Shown here: positions 22,112 through 30,399 of the stretch, in pieces | Numbering within the stretch: the first letter of the stretch is position 1 | How the letters are laid out: the number at the start of each line of letters is the position of its first letter | Source: Gemmatimonas sp. | Lineage (GTDB): Bacteria > Gemmatimonadota > Gemmatimonadetes > Gemmatimonadales > Gemmatimonadaceae | Length of the DNA stretch: 63,571 nucleotides | Direction: 5' to 3' | NCBI GenBank assembly: GCA_023910675.1 | Contig: JAAVWC010000020.1 | Location: 1-63,571, forward strand | Made by a program: the position numbers and the translations under genes | Notes under the pieces: generated by a model | Told to the model about the DNA's origin: nothing | The model's input: the letters and a program-made list of their open reading frames with translations, nothing else | The model's database searches: none

Positions 22112-23533
22112 TCAGATCGTGCCGATCCGCAGCACGCGCGCCGGCAGCTCATCGCCGATGCGGACCGTGAGTCCGCTCACCAGCTCAAGTGACGCGTTCC
22201 GCCCGACAACGGGGCCGTCGACGACTTGCCAAGGCATGTCGCTGGTATTCACCATCCACCACTTGCCGCCATGCTGCGCGACATAGCCACGCGCCGTGCG
22301 GTCTGCCTTCTCGTTCGGCAAGGCGCCGACGCGCAGATGCCAATCGTGCAAGGCCAGATGGTGAAAGAGGACGACCTGATCCTGTTCGTCTACCATGCCC
22401 TGCGGCGTCTCGCGCAACAGGTGCGCCACCAGCACCGGGCCCGGGAGACGCTCGTCACCCGCCAGGGATGTATGGGCCGTTCCGAGAGTCACGAGCGTCC
22501 ACTTGCCACTCGACAGTGGATGCAGTCGCTGCATGGTCTTGTAAAGCGCCAGCTCCCACTCGGCGGCATCCGCCCGTTTGGCGGGCGCGTGCAGTCCGTC
22601 GACGAAGGTGCGCGTGAAGCACTTGGCCAGGTGCGGCCCGAGCTTTGTGAACGGCACTCGCACCGCCTGATGCGGCGGATTGCTGCGGTCGGTGGGATGT
22701 TCGATGAAGAGCGCCCGCAGTCCCATCGACAACTGTTCGTCTTCTTCGGCCGAGCGCGTGCTGTTCACCTTGCGACCTTGCAGCGGATGCCGCTCGAGCA
22801 GGAGCTCGTAGAGCAACACGGCAAGCGCATGTTTGTCCGTCGCAATGCTCGGCTGCGCCTTGTTGCCGAGCACCTCGGGGGCGATGTAGCCTGGCGTGCC
22901 AAGCACCGATGGCGGTGCGACGCCGGGCACGACGAGCGAATCGATGTCGATGATGCACGCATCGCCCCCCTTGGGATCGATGAGCACGTTCTTGTTGGAA
23001 AGATCCGCATGCGCGAGCCCCGCCATGTGCAGGCGGCGTACCGCGCGCGCCAACCGCACGCCCACTTGCAAGCGCGTGAGCAGCGAGCCGGTTTCCGCCT
23101 GCGGCACGAACTTGGAGGCTTTGCCGCCGGTGAACCAGCGCACTTCCTTCTCCTGCTTGCTGCCGAACCGATCGGTGAAGTAGAAGTTGCTGCGATAGGT
23201 GGGGGTCACGACTGCCAGCGGCGGCCACACTAATTGCTGCCGCTGCGCGAATGCCTGCGGAATGGCGTGCACCCCGTCGACCATGCCCACCGGCCAGCAG
23301 AAATACGGCGACCAATACGCGCCATTGGCCGCGAGCGTCGGGTTGTAGTTGGTGAGAATGCGCGTGAGCCGATCCACGCGTTCGCGCCGGTCGTTGAGCG
23401 CGCCGTAGTAGAAGCCCACGGCGAATTGCCGGTCGCGCGTGAGGAAAACGCGCTTCTCCGCCCCGGTGCCGACCGGCTCGTCCTCGAGTTGCAGGGTACG
23501 CCCGTCGGTGAGGCGGCAGGTAATGGTTCCCAT
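22112..23533 (-). CDS. Divergent protein kinase of a TerY-phosphorylation triad
   Basis: A 473-residue protein starting MGTITCRLTDG. A glycine-loop-like EPVGTGAEKRVFL (near 18-30) opens a kinase fold with HADLSNKNVLID (catalytic loop, HxDLxxxN with Ala in place of the usual Arg), IIDIDSLV in place of DFG, and GTPGYIAPEVL (activation segment with APE). The usual catalytic Lys of VAIK appears replaced: the matching strand reads FAVGFYYG. After the kinase domain a C-terminal piece (KWWMVNTSDMPWQVVDG... VVGRNASLELVSGLTVRIGD) looks like a small beta domain, perhaps FHA-like. It is 16 bases after the PP2C gene. In known Ter systems the vWA, PP2C and kinase genes form a triad. Confidence 0.85.
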   Translation of the reverse strand: MGTITCRLTDGRTLQLEDEPVGTGAEKRVFLTRDRQFAVGFYYGALNDRRERVDRLTRILTNYNPTLAANGAYWSPYFCWPVGMVDGVHAIPQAFAQRQQLVWPPLAVVTPTYRSNFYFTDRFGSKQEKEVRWFTGGKASKFVPQAETGSLLTRLQVGVRLARAVRRLHMAGLAHADLSNKNVLIDPKGGDACIIDIDSLVVPGVAPPSVLGTPGYIAPEVLGNKAQPSIATDKHALAVLLYELLLERHPLQGRKVNSTRSAEEDEQLSMGLRALFIEHPTDRSNPPHQAVRVPFTKLGPHLAKCFTRTFVDGLHAPAKRADAAEWELALYKTMQRLHPLSSGKWTLVTLGTAHTSLAGDERLPGPVLVAHLLRETPQGMVDEQDQVVLFHHLALHDWHLRVGALPNEKADRTARGYVAQHGGKWWMVNTSDMPWQVVDGPVVGRNASLELVSGLTVRIGDELPARVLRIGTI

Positions 23534-23549
23534 GATCAGCGCGCTGCCA

Positions 23550-24554
23550 TTACCGCACGTGGGCGACGCACAGCGTGCGGTCGTCATTTTCCCCGCGCTT
23601 TTCGAACGCCAGCCACTCCGTCAGCGCATGCACCGGATCGGCTGCCTCGAGCACACCATCGCGCCACGACGGCACAAGGCTCGCCGGCAGCGCGCTGTCA
23701 TCGCGCACACCCGCGCGCAACGTGTCAATCAACGCCACGGCATGTCGCGTGAACGGGTACCACGGATCTTCCACACCGTCGGTGGCGAGCAGCACGACGT
23801 CGGTCTCGCCCACGTCCGCCGTGGTAAGCGACGACTGCAGCACGGCGAGCGCCCCATCATCGGGGAGAAAGTGCGCGACTTCGCCGGAGAAGTCGCCGGT
23901 GGCTGCCGCGAACGGATGCGACAACGCGCCACCGCGATGGCGCACGACCATCGCCCCGTCGCCCACCTGCATGAAGGCGAGGCGCCCGGCGTGGAGTGTG
24001 GCCACCAGCAGCGTGGTACGCAGATCGCGCAACGCCAGCCCGGTGCGCGCGGCGAACGCACGCTGCCGTACGTCGACGGCAACCGCCGCGTGCTGCATGG
24101 CCTCGTCGAGCGCCGCGGCGGGCGCGCGGCCGTGTTGCAGCGCCTCGCGCACTTCGTGCGTGAAGGTGAACGTGGCGAGCGCACTCCCAAGGCGACTGTA
24201 CGTCGCGGAACCGGCGCCGTCGGCCACAGCCGTGCACCAGCCATTGGTGAAGTGCACAAGATGGCCGGCGTCTTCGCGATGCGCACCGCGATGCGCATGC
24301 AAACGGCCGCGACGCGAACCGAGCACCAGTGCCCATCCGTCGGCGGCCGTGCGACTACCGGTCGCTTCGTGGACCGACGCCGCACTCGCGGAAGTGAAGA
24401 GCCCCGGCGCCACAGCGTCCAGATGCGCACGCCATTCGTCGGGGCACCAGGGCGCCGAGGGAGCTACGGAGTTCCACACCGGTCGCGGCGGCGGTTCGGC
24501 CGCCGCGACCGGTGGGGGGGATGCAGGGGCAGGGTCGATGACCTCGTCGTGCAT
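23550..24554 (-). CDS. PP2C-type protein phosphatase of a TerY-phosphorylation triad
   Basis: A 334-residue serine/threonine phosphatase, cytoplasmic. It has a Pro/Ala-rich N-terminal tail (about 45 residues), then PP2C metal-site motifs: HREDAGHL, TAVADGAGSA, VGDGAMVV, VLLATDGVEDP and ENDDRTLCVA near the C-terminus. The acidic residues needed for the two-metal site are present. A GTG directly before the ATG (24,557) would add one residue. It starts only a few bases after the TerY-like gene and precedes the kinase, so it most likely reverses that kinase's action. Confidence 0.9.
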   Translation of the reverse strand: MHDEVIDPAPASPPPVAAAEPPPRPVWNSVAPSAPWCPDEWRAHLDAVAPGLFTSASAASVHEATGSRTAADGWALVLGSRRGRLHAHRGAHREDAGHLVHFTNGWCTAVADGAGSATYSRLGSALATFTFTHEVREALQHGRAPAAALDEAMQHAAVAVDVRQRAFAARTGLALRDLRTTLLVATLHAGRLAFMQVGDGAMVVRHRGGALSHPFAAATGDFSGEVAHFLPDDGALAVLQSSLTTADVGETDVVLLATDGVEDPWYPFTRHAVALIDTLRAGVRDDSALPASLVPSWRDGVLEAADPVHALTEWLAFEKRGENDDRTLCVAHVR

Positions 24555-24560
24555 CACGCG

Positions 24561-25202
24561 TTACGGAACGATCGTGATGCCCGGCGGCGGCGGCGGCAGC
24601 GTGATGCTCCCCCCATCGGCCACGGCACCCACTTTGGCACTCGTCTGCTTCACGCTCGCCGACACGAACCGGAAGAACGCCTTGAAGGCATCCGGCGACA
24701 TGTCCTGCATCTGAATGACGATTTCGGTGATCTGCTTGAGCACTTCGGTGTCGGCCTGATCACCGCACGCGACGGCGATGATGTTGGCGGGACGCCGCTC
24801 GCGGAGCTGCTGCGCGTAGACGGGCCAGTCGATATCGGTCGGTGCACCGTCGGAGAGCACGAACACCAACGGTCGCCAGTCCCCCTTCTGGTCGGCCGTC
24901 GTGCGCATAATCTCGCGATCGAAGCACTCGAGCAGCAGCCGCAGGCCGTCGCCGAAATTGGTCTGGCCGCTGGCCTGCAGGTCGGGCGGGTTGAACATCG
25001 CCACTTCCGTGAGCGGCACGGCCTGCTGCGCGGCGTTGGAGAAGGTGAGTACCGACAGATACGCACTCTCGATCGCCTGCGGATCGCCAAGCAGGTCGCG
25101 GTGCAGCTGACGGATTCCCGACTTGACGGACTCGATGGGCGTACCCTGCATCGAGCCGGATACGTCGGCAAGGATGTACACGGGCAGACGGCGCGTAGAC
25201 AC
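24561..25202 (-). CDS. terY: TerY-like von Willebrand factor A protein
   Basis: A 213-residue vWA protein very close in plan to plasmid TerY. The start GTG gives VSTRRLPVYILADVSGSM, matching the usual TerY N-terminus; no ATG is available and no clear ribosome site is seen, so the start is a best guess. The metal-ion-dependent adhesion site is complete: DVSGSMQGTP, ASGQTNFGDGL and VFVLSDGAPTD. TerY proteins occur with a PP2C phosphatase and a kinase in tellurite/stress and phage-related Ter systems, the same neighbours as here. No TerB, TerC, TerD or TerZ gene is visible. Confidence 0.9.
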   Translation of the reverse strand: MSTRRLPVYILADVSGSMQGTPIESVKSGIRQLHRDLLGDPQAIESAYLSVLTFSNAAQQAVPLTEVAMFNPPDLQASGQTNFGDGLRLLLECFDREIMRTTADQKGDWRPLVFVLSDGAPTDIDWPVYAQQLRERRPANIIAVACGDQADTEVLKQITEIVIQMQDMSPDAFKAFFRFVSASVKQTSAKVGAVADGGSITLPPPPPGITIVP

Positions 25203-25530
25203 GGGAGGACTCGGTGGGAGAGGAGGTACGGCCCGGACGGCAACAGATCCACGACGGGCGAACGCAGGAATAATGCGCGAATGGGGGCGGCGGTTTCTGC
25301 CGTGGGCGAAGGCCGCGGTTCCTCCGCGCCTGCCGTCCGGGGTTTCTGCCGTCCGCCGTCTCGGCGTGCAGCCGCGGCCTCGCGCCGAGTCCCGCAGACG
25401 GCAGCCACACAGACGGCAGTCACGCAGTGGAGCATGTTCCAACGCAAGACCCCGTAGCGCTTGGTGGCGCCACGGGGTCGGGCCGCGCGGCGGGCCAGGG
25501 GCCCTGTGCGCGGTGTTCGTGCGGTAGGGC
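25203..25530. other. Gap between pufC and the terY-like gene
   Basis: About 330 bases with no convincing gene. It holds the puf terminator at 25,448-25,479 and must contain the promoter of the terY-like operon, but no clear -35/-10 pair could be picked. Frames that stay open here have Arg/Pro/Ala-rich composition typical of chance in high-GC DNA. Confidence 0.5.
25448..25479 (-). terminator. Hairpin terminating the puf operon
   Basis: GACCCCGT (25448-25455) pairs with ACGGGGTC (25472-25479), with an inner GCGC/GCGC extension around the loop TTGGTG. On the minus strand it starts 51 bases past the pufC stop and is followed by TTGCGTTGG, a weak T-tract. Confidence 0.6.
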
Positions 25531-26643
25531 TTAGTTCACGCCACCGACAGTGCTGGTGGTCGCGCTCTTGGCGCCGGTACGTTGCGCCGGGGCCGCCACG
25601 GGGGCGGAGGTCGGTGCAGGGGCGGCAACCACGGTGCTGTTCTGCTTGGTGCTATCCGGTGCGGCGGCCATGAAGGCCGGGAACGGCTTGCCGTTCCAGT
25701 CGGCCCGACCCCAGAGGGCAGGGAAGTCCTTGGCCATCTGGGCACCGTAGAGCGGCTTGTACGCCCCGTTGTGGCAGGTGACGCATTGGGCCTTCGGGGC
25801 ATCGCCCATCGCGCCGAGGCGCACGGCCGGGTAGACGGGCTGCAGCGGTGCGAGGTAGTTCTGATTCACGTCGCGCAGCATGAGGATGCCATGGTAGGCG
25901 GTCACACGGGCCGGCGGCGCTTCACGCCAGCTGGCGAACTGCCGGCTGTTGTGACAGTACGTGCAGTTCACGCCCAACGAGCGGGACTGCGAAATCATCA
26001 GCGCGTACGTCCACTCCGTCTGCTTCACCGAGCTGCGGTTCTCGCTGGATGGAGCCACACCCTGCGTCAGGACGCGAGCGCCATCACGGTCGAGATAGTG
26101 CCGCAGGTAGTCGGTCTGATTCGAGTAGAACCAGAGGCCGTTGGGGAGCGGCTTGCCGAGGTGACAGGTGTAGCAGGTCACGCCGGTGTTCTTCACGTGC
26201 TGTGTGTAGTTCCCGTTGATGTTGCGGGTCATCTGCAGCATGCGACGGGCGACGAGCTTGGTATAGAGCGGCTTGCCGTTGGGCAGCGTGTCCGACTGGA
26301 AGGCGGCGACGTTGTGGCAGTAGGCACAATTGCCGGTGCCGGCCACCCAGGTGCTCATCGCGATCATCGTGCGGTTGAACTCCGCAATGCTGATATCGTT
26401 GAGGACCTGCACGTTCTTCCAGGGGAGCGGCCCCGGCGGCGATTCACCGGCGGGTGGCGGGCTCTGGGGGAGCTTGACCTGCGCGAATTTCGTTTTGAGA
26501 TCGCCGTGGTCGTAGTTCTGCTCCATCGCGGTACCGCGGTATCCGACCTGCACCGAATCGGTGGCGGCGTCTCCGCAGGCCGCGGCCGCTACGAGGAGTA
26601 GCGGCGCCACGGCGCGGAGTGAGTGACGAAGAACGTGGTTCAC
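25531..26643 (-). CDS. pufC: Reaction-centre tetrahaem cytochrome c subunit
   Basis: Periplasmic lipoprotein that re-reduces the photo-oxidised special pair. The 370-residue precursor has a signal peptide ending at a lipobox with Cys23 (AAAACGD), so it is probably lipid-anchored. Four CXXCH haem motifs are present: CAYCH (106-110), CYTCH (157-161), CTYCH (227-231) and CVTCH (287-291). Axial Met candidates include MSTW and MLQM. The last 50 residues are Ala/Thr/Pro-rich and look disordered. It starts with GTG overlapping the pufM TGA (GTGA), so it is coupled to pufM. Confidence 0.97.
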   Translation of the reverse strand: MNHVLRHSLRAVAPLLLVAAAACGDAATDSVQVGYRGTAMEQNYDHGDLKTKFAQVKLPQSPPPAGESPPGPLPWKNVQVLNDISIAEFNRTMIAMSTWVAGTGNCAYCHNVAAFQSDTLPNGKPLYTKLVARRMLQMTRNINGNYTQHVKNTGVTCYTCHLGKPLPNGLWFYSNQTDYLRHYLDRDGARVLTQGVAPSSENRSSVKQTEWTYALMISQSRSLGVNCTYCHNSRQFASWREAPPARVTAYHGILMLRDVNQNYLAPLQPVYPAVRLGAMGDAPKAQCVTCHNGAYKPLYGAQMAKDFPALWGRADWNGKPFPAFMAAAPDSTKQNSTVVAAPAPTSAPVAAPAQRTGAKSATTSTVGGVN

Positions 26644-27776
26644 TTGGTGGTGCCTCCGGACTTCGTCGTGTCAGCAGTCACCGCGTCCGTCTTGAGCGAA
26701 TCCGCTTTGAGCGAGTCCGCCAGTACCGGCGCTTCGGCGGTGTCGGGCATGGTCGCGTTCTGCGGAACGACATACGACGGGAACGTATCGGGCGCGGTGC
26801 CCTGGTAGCGGCCACGCAGGAGATCCTGCTGCTCCGGCGTCAGGACGTTCTGGGCCGGGTACGGTGCCACGAGGCCATGCTTCACGCCCCAGAGGTACCA
26901 GTTGTCGACAACCGTGCCCGTGAGCAGGATGCCGATGCCACCGGTGAACGTCGTCAGCACCGCGAACCACCACGCCCAGCGGTGAATCGATTCCATCGTG
27001 GCGTTGAACCCCATGCACCAGCGCCAGAAGAGCATCGAGCGTTCGGCCGCGGTGCCGCGGTCGGTGATCTGCTCGATTTCGCGCTCACCACCCATGCGGG
27101 CGACGGCGAGAATGGTGGCGCCGTGCATCGCGAACAGCACGGCGGAGCCGTACAGGAAGACGATGGAGAGCGCGTGGAACGGATTGTAGTACAGGTTGCC
27201 GTAGCGGATCGAGAACGCCGCCGTCCAGTCGAGGTGCGGGAAGATGCCGAACGGCACCATCTCGCTCCAGCTGCCGACGAGCAGCGGCTGGAAGAAGAAC
27301 GCGGAGTACAGGAAGATCGCGCTGGCAAAGGCCCAGGGCAGGTGGGACCCCATCTGCAGCGCACGCGCCCGGCGGTACACCCGCACCCACCAGAGCAAAA
27401 TGCTGATGGTGAGGAAGAAGCCGGCCATGAGGTACCAGCCACCCTGCGCGAGCGGCGGGACCCGCAGGCCGTATTGCGGTGGCGGCGGCTCGAGGGCCAA
27501 CCACGGGAGCTGGCGGATGAATTCCACCGGATCCCAGCCCACCGAGGCCCACATGTTCAGGCCGATGATTTCGAAGGCGATGAAGCCGAAGAGCAGCGAC
27601 AGCACCCCAGCCCACCCGAGGTAGATCGGACCAATCTGCGCATCGCCGAACTTGCCGGCGAGATACGAGAAGGTGGGCTTGCCGTAGCGGGTGCCAGTCG
27701 ACTCGTCGATCGGCAAGCCCGCTTCCGGGAGCGTCCGCACTTGGACGCGCGTAAACAGATTCTGGTATTCAAGCAT
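26640..27776 (-). CDS. pufM: Reaction-centre M subunit
   Basis: Core membrane subunit that with L binds the special pair, QA and the iron. The family pattern is clear: [16 protein letters not shown] and [19 protein letters not shown] (helices C-D region with the special-pair His), [10 protein letters not shown], and [20 protein letters not shown] near the iron/QA site. At 378 residues it is longer than the usual 305-325. The extra part is a C-terminal tail after the last helix, rich in Asp, Ala, Lys and Thr ([20 protein letters not shown]), possibly a periplasmic contact for PufC. It follows pufL by 12 bases. Confidence 0.97.
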   Translation of the reverse strand: MLEYQNLFTRVQVRTLPEAGLPIDESTGTRYGKPTFSYLAGKFGDAQIGPIYLGWAGVLSLLFGFIAFEIIGLNMWASVGWDPVEFIRQLPWLALEPPPPQYGLRVPPLAQGGWYLMAGFFLTISILLWWVRVYRRARALQMGSHLPWAFASAIFLYSAFFFQPLLVGSWSEMVPFGIFPHLDWTAAFSIRYGNLYYNPFHALSIVFLYGSAVLFAMHGATILAVARMGGEREIEQITDRGTAAERSMLFWRWCMGFNATMESIHRWAWWFAVLTTFTGGIGILLTGTVVDNWYLWGVKHGLVAPYPAQNVLTPEQQDLLRGRYQGTAPDTFPSYVVPQNATMPDTAEAPVLADSLKADSLKTDAVTADTTKSGGTTK

Positions 27777-27788
27777 GGTGACCGGGCC

Positions 27789-28613
27789 TCACTTCCAGAC
27801 GGGGAGGTTGAGCCACCAGTTCCACCACTCGGGCCAGCCCTTCGTCCAGAAGGGTCCGGAGATCACGATGCAGATCGCACTCCACACGGCCGCGCCCACA
27901 GCGAGGAACAGACCGAGTCGGTGAATGCCGATCGCGCCGATCGAGTAGCCGACCAGGTCGCGGAAGAAAACGTTCTCCTGTTCACTCGTTCCGACTGGCG
28001 TTCCCTTGGGCGGATTCGTCACCGAGAGAATCAGCGAGCCGTGCATCGCGAGCGCGAGGCAGTTCGTGAAGAAGAACGTCACGGCGATCATATGCGCCGG
28101 ATTGTAGTGGAAGTGGAGATACTGATACCCCACGTTCGACACCCAGTCCAGGTGCGAGAAAATGCCGTACGGGAAACCATGTCCCCAGGCGCCCAGCAAC
28201 AACGGGCGAATGACGACCAGAGTGACGTAGGCCAGTACGGCGCCGCCGTACGCCCACGGAATGTGCATGCCCATACCGAGTTTGCGCGCAATCTCAGCTT
28301 GGCGAAGCGCCCAGGATCCAAAGGCGCCAATGGCACACAGCGTGATGATTTGCCACAAGCCGCCTTCGCGGAGTGGCGCGAGCCCTAACCCGTACTTGAG
28401 ATCGGGGGGCGCGATGTTGATCTGCCAGAGGTTCCACGTCGGCCCCATCGCCGCCCCCCACACGCACAACAGCGTGCCAAGAGTGACGAAGAAAATCGTC
28501 GTGACACCAAAAAAGCCCACGTAGAACGGACCGAACCAGAAATCGAAGAGATCTCCGCCAATCAGCGTACCACCGCGGACACGGTACTTCTTTTCAAAGC
28601 TTAGCATCGCCAT
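27789..28613 (-). CDS. pufL: Reaction-centre L subunit
   Basis: Core membrane subunit that with M holds the bacteriochlorophyll special pair, bacteriopheophytin and QB. The 274-residue protein shows the L signature: [19 protein letters not shown] at the N-terminus, [40 protein letters not shown] and, near the C-terminus, [18 protein letters not shown]. Five hydrophobic helices are visible. GGAG lies at good spacing before the ATG. A strong hairpin separates it from the upstream alpha gene. Confidence 0.97.
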   Translation of the reverse strand: MAMLSFEKKYRVRGGTLIGGDLFDFWFGPFYVGFFGVTTIFFVTLGTLLCVWGAAMGPTWNLWQINIAPPDLKYGLGLAPLREGGLWQIITLCAIGAFGSWALRQAEIARKLGMGMHIPWAYGGAVLAYVTLVVIRPLLLGAWGHGFPYGIFSHLDWVSNVGYQYLHFHYNPAHMIAVTFFFTNCLALAMHGSLILSVTNPPKGTPVGTSEQENVFFRDLVGYSIGAIGIHRLGLFLAVGAAVWSAICIVISGPFWTKGWPEWWNWWLNLPVWK

Positions 28614-28723
28614 GGGCGATATCTCCGGACGCGCAGAGAAAAGGCAGCGGGGGGGGAATTGCGACTACGACTACTGCAGAACTGCCCTGGGGACCGTAAA
28701 CGTCCCAGATTTGCGTCGGCCGA

Positions 28724-28759
28724 GGCTGGCGTCGCACTGACACGTGCGAAGCGCCAGCC
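28724..28759 (-). other. Intercistronic RNA hairpin between pufA and pufL
   Basis: GGCTGGCGTCGCAC (28724-28737) pairs with GTGCGAAGCGCCAGCC (28744-28759) with a two-base bulge and a six-base loop, a 14-bp GC-rich stem. In Rhodobacter a hairpin at the same place protects the antenna mRNA from decay and sets a high antenna to reaction-centre ratio; the same role is inferred. A smaller GGGAC/GTCCC stem lies next to it near 28,690-28,706. Confidence 0.7.
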
Positions 28760-28779
28760 CGGCGACGACGCGCGACGTG

Positions 28780-28995
28780 TTAACGGCCGGGCGGGAGCGG
28801 CGACATCTCTGCCGCAGCTGCCGGAGCCGACGCCCCGACGGGCGCCTGGTCAGCGCCGAGCGTACCGTTCTCGATCCACGAGTAACGCTGCGAGCTGAGC
28901 AGGATGAAGTGAATGACCAACGCAAGCACGGCCAGACCGCCAACCATGGCGACCAACACGCGACGCGGGTCAAACATCAACCAAATGCGGTGCAT
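28780..28995 (-). CDS. pufA: Light-harvesting alpha polypeptide, LH1-type, with long tail
   Basis: A 71-residue antenna alpha subunit. Residues 1-44 match classic LH1 alpha: MHRIWLMFDPRRVLVAM..., His29 as the bacteriochlorophyll ligand in LVIHFILLSS, and YSW after the helix. The rest (about 27 residues, Ala/Pro-rich) is a periplasmic extension longer than usual. AAGGAG precedes its ATG and overlaps the stop of the other alpha gene, so the two alphas are translated together. It is the better candidate of the two for the inner LH1 ring. Confidence 0.95.
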   Translation of the reverse strand: MHRIWLMFDPRRVLVAMVGGLAVLALVIHFILLSSQRYSWIENGTLGADQAPVGASAPAAAAEMSPLPPGR

Positions 28996-29004
28996 GGGAG
29001 CTCC

Positions 29005-29169
29005 TTAGCGAGTCGCGGCAGGAGGTGTGGCGTATTTCGCCTTGAGCGTGGCCGGCCAATTGAACTGACCGTACGCCCAGATGTGCATCACAAGCACGGC
29101 ACCCACCAGAAACGAACCGAGTGCGCTCATGATGATGTGTGGATCCGTACCCATCCAGATTCTGTGCAT
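29005..29169 (-). CDS. pufA: Second light-harvesting alpha polypeptide
   Basis: A 54-residue antenna alpha protein, located by direct translation. It shares MHRIW, DP at positions 9-10 and His29 with its neighbour without gaps, but the helix (HIIMSALGSFLVGAVLVMHI) and the sequence after it (WAYGQFNWPATL) differ strongly. AGGAG sits at good spacing upstream. The absence of the long tail and the different residues after His29 suggest pigments in another environment, for example an outer antenna ring like the LHh ring reported for G. phototrophica. That assignment is inference. Confidence 0.93.
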   Translation of the reverse strand: MHRIWMGTDPHIIMSALGSFLVGAVLVMHIWAYGQFNWPATLKAKYATPPAATR

Positions 29170-29195
29170 AGTATCTCCTACCGAGAATCAGAGGG

Positions 29196-29330
29196 TTAGA
29201 ACCACGGACGCCACGACCACGCAAGGAAATGCGCGACCGATGCAACGACGACATAACCCAACGTGCCGGTTACCATGTAGCCGTGGAAGCGACGCGCCTC
29301 TTCCTCGGTCATTCCGCCTTTTTCCGACAT
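29196..29330 (-). CDS. pufB: Light-harvesting beta polypeptide
   Basis: A 44-residue LH beta subunit, first gene of the puf operon: MSEKGGMTEEEARRFHGYMV, one membrane helix (about 20-38), His34 as bacteriochlorophyll ligand and the typical W-x-W-R-P-W-F end. His16 is in the place of the conserved beta N-terminal His. GGAGG precedes the start. Only one beta gene is seen next to two alpha genes, so it may pair with both. Confidence 0.95.
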   Translation of the reverse strand: MSEKGGMTEEEARRFHGYMVTGTLGYVVVASVAHFLAWSWRPWF

Positions 29331-29428
29331 CACTGCCTCCAAAAGGAACAACTGGAGCTACCGCGCTCTTCCCGCGCGGCGGGGATGCCACCCCGGTGAC
29401 GGGCGGCGATTGCCTACTTCCTACGAAG

Positions 29429-29446
29429 TGTAAACTGGACCTTACG
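29429..29446. promoter_or_regulatory. PpsR-like site between puf and bchO
   Basis: TGTAAACTGGACCTTACG matches TGT-N12-ACG, one base off the PpsR consensus, with the same imperfect half as at the bchF promoter. It lies 99 bases before pufB and next to the first possible bchO start. It is the only such site in the divergent region. Confidence 0.5.
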
Positions 29447-29451
29447 GTTCA

Positions 29452-30387
29452 ATGCGTCAAGAAGAATTTACGCTTTTCGTCACTTTTTTCTCGTCCTTGT
29501 CCAAAAAACCCGTGCTTTATTCCATTCCGACCCACTGGCCGGACGCCACCGCCTCCGAATTCCACCACGTGGATGGGATATCGTGGCATATCCAGCGGCG
29601 CGGCCGCGTACGCGGGGACGCGCCCACTCTGCTCCTCGTTCACGGTACCGGCGGCGGGACACACTCGTGGGCCGGCGTCACCGACGCGCTCGCGGCCCAC
29701 TATCACCTCGTCAACGTCGATCTCCCGGGCCATGGCTTCACGCACGTCCCGCCTAGCGTCGAGGCCGCGCGCAACCCCTACGCACTCCCGGGGATGGCGC
29801 GCGCGCTGCACCGCCTGCTGCAACAGCTCGAAGAACAGCCCGCCATGGCCGTTGGACACTCCGCGGGCGTGTCGGTCCTGCTCCGCATGGCCCTCGACGG
29901 GGATATCGCGCCAGAACGCCTTATCGGCGTCTGTCCCGCCCTCGTCGCGCCGCCCGCCTGGTATGTCACCCTCATTGCGCCCCTCCTCGCCGTCGTGGTC
30001 GAGTCGGACACCGTCGCGGGGACGGCCGCGCGTCTCGCCGCCGGCACGCGCATCATCGAGAACATGCTGGGGAGCACCGGCTCGCCGCTCACCGACGCGC
30101 AGTTGGCGCGATACCGCGAATTGTGCAGCAAGCCTGAGCACGTGCACGCGGCCATGACCATGATGGCCCGCTGGGATCTGCCGTCGCTCTTTCGCGACAT
30201 CGGCGGGCTCACAACACCGCTGCGCTGCATCGCCGCACGCGACGATCGCTGGATTCCGCTGGCGTCCCTCAGCCGCGCGGTCGAACGCATTCCCGGAGCG
30301 GTGCTGCAGGTCGAAGACGGTGGTCATCTGCTCCCCGAGGAACGCCCGGATGTGATTACGCGCGCCCTGTTGCCAGAGCGCGCGTAA
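29452..30387 (+). CDS. bchO: Alpha/beta hydrolase BchO (Mg-chelatase-associated)
   Basis: Alpha/beta-hydrolase protein of the BchO family, linked to magnesium chelation but with no proven reaction. From the ATG at 29,452 it has 311 residues. The site TGT-N12-ACG ends six bases earlier, which leaves no room for a leader, so the GTG at 29,512 (VLYSIPTHWPD..., 291 residues) is a serious alternative and fits family length. Motifs: LLLVHGTGGGTHSW (oxyanion region), nucleophile elbow VGHSAGVS, an acidic residue in IAARDDRWIP, and the catalytic His in DGGHLLPEERP. It diverges from puf and its stop is 12 bases from the bchZ stop. Confidence 0.9.
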   Translation: MRQEEFTLFVTFFSSLSKKPVLYSIPTHWPDATASEFHHVDGISWHIQRRGRVRGDAPTLLLVHGTGGGTHSWAGVTDALAAHYHLVNVDLPGHGFTHVPPSVEAARNPYALPGMARALHRLLQQLEEQPAMAVGHSAGVSVLLRMALDGDIAPERLIGVCPALVAPPAWYVTLIAPLLAVVVESDTVAGTAARLAAGTRIIENMLGSTGSPLTDAQLARYRELCSKPEHVHAAMTMMARWDLPSLFRDIGGLTTPLRCIAARDDRWIPLASLSRAVERIPGAVLQVEDGGHLLPEERPDVITRALLPERA

Positions 30388-30399
30388 GCAGCACCTCGA

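Noticed and set aside
24650..25447. Longer reading of the TerY-like gene or alternative frame reaching 25,447
   Set aside because: The upstream stretch is Arg/Pro/Ala-rich without similarity to TerY and runs into the puf terminator; the GTG at 25,202 gives the family length and N-terminus.
19004..25530. Mobile element carrying the TerY-like block
   Set aside because: No transposase, integrase, tRNA target or terminal repeats were found at either border, and base composition does not differ visibly from the flanks.
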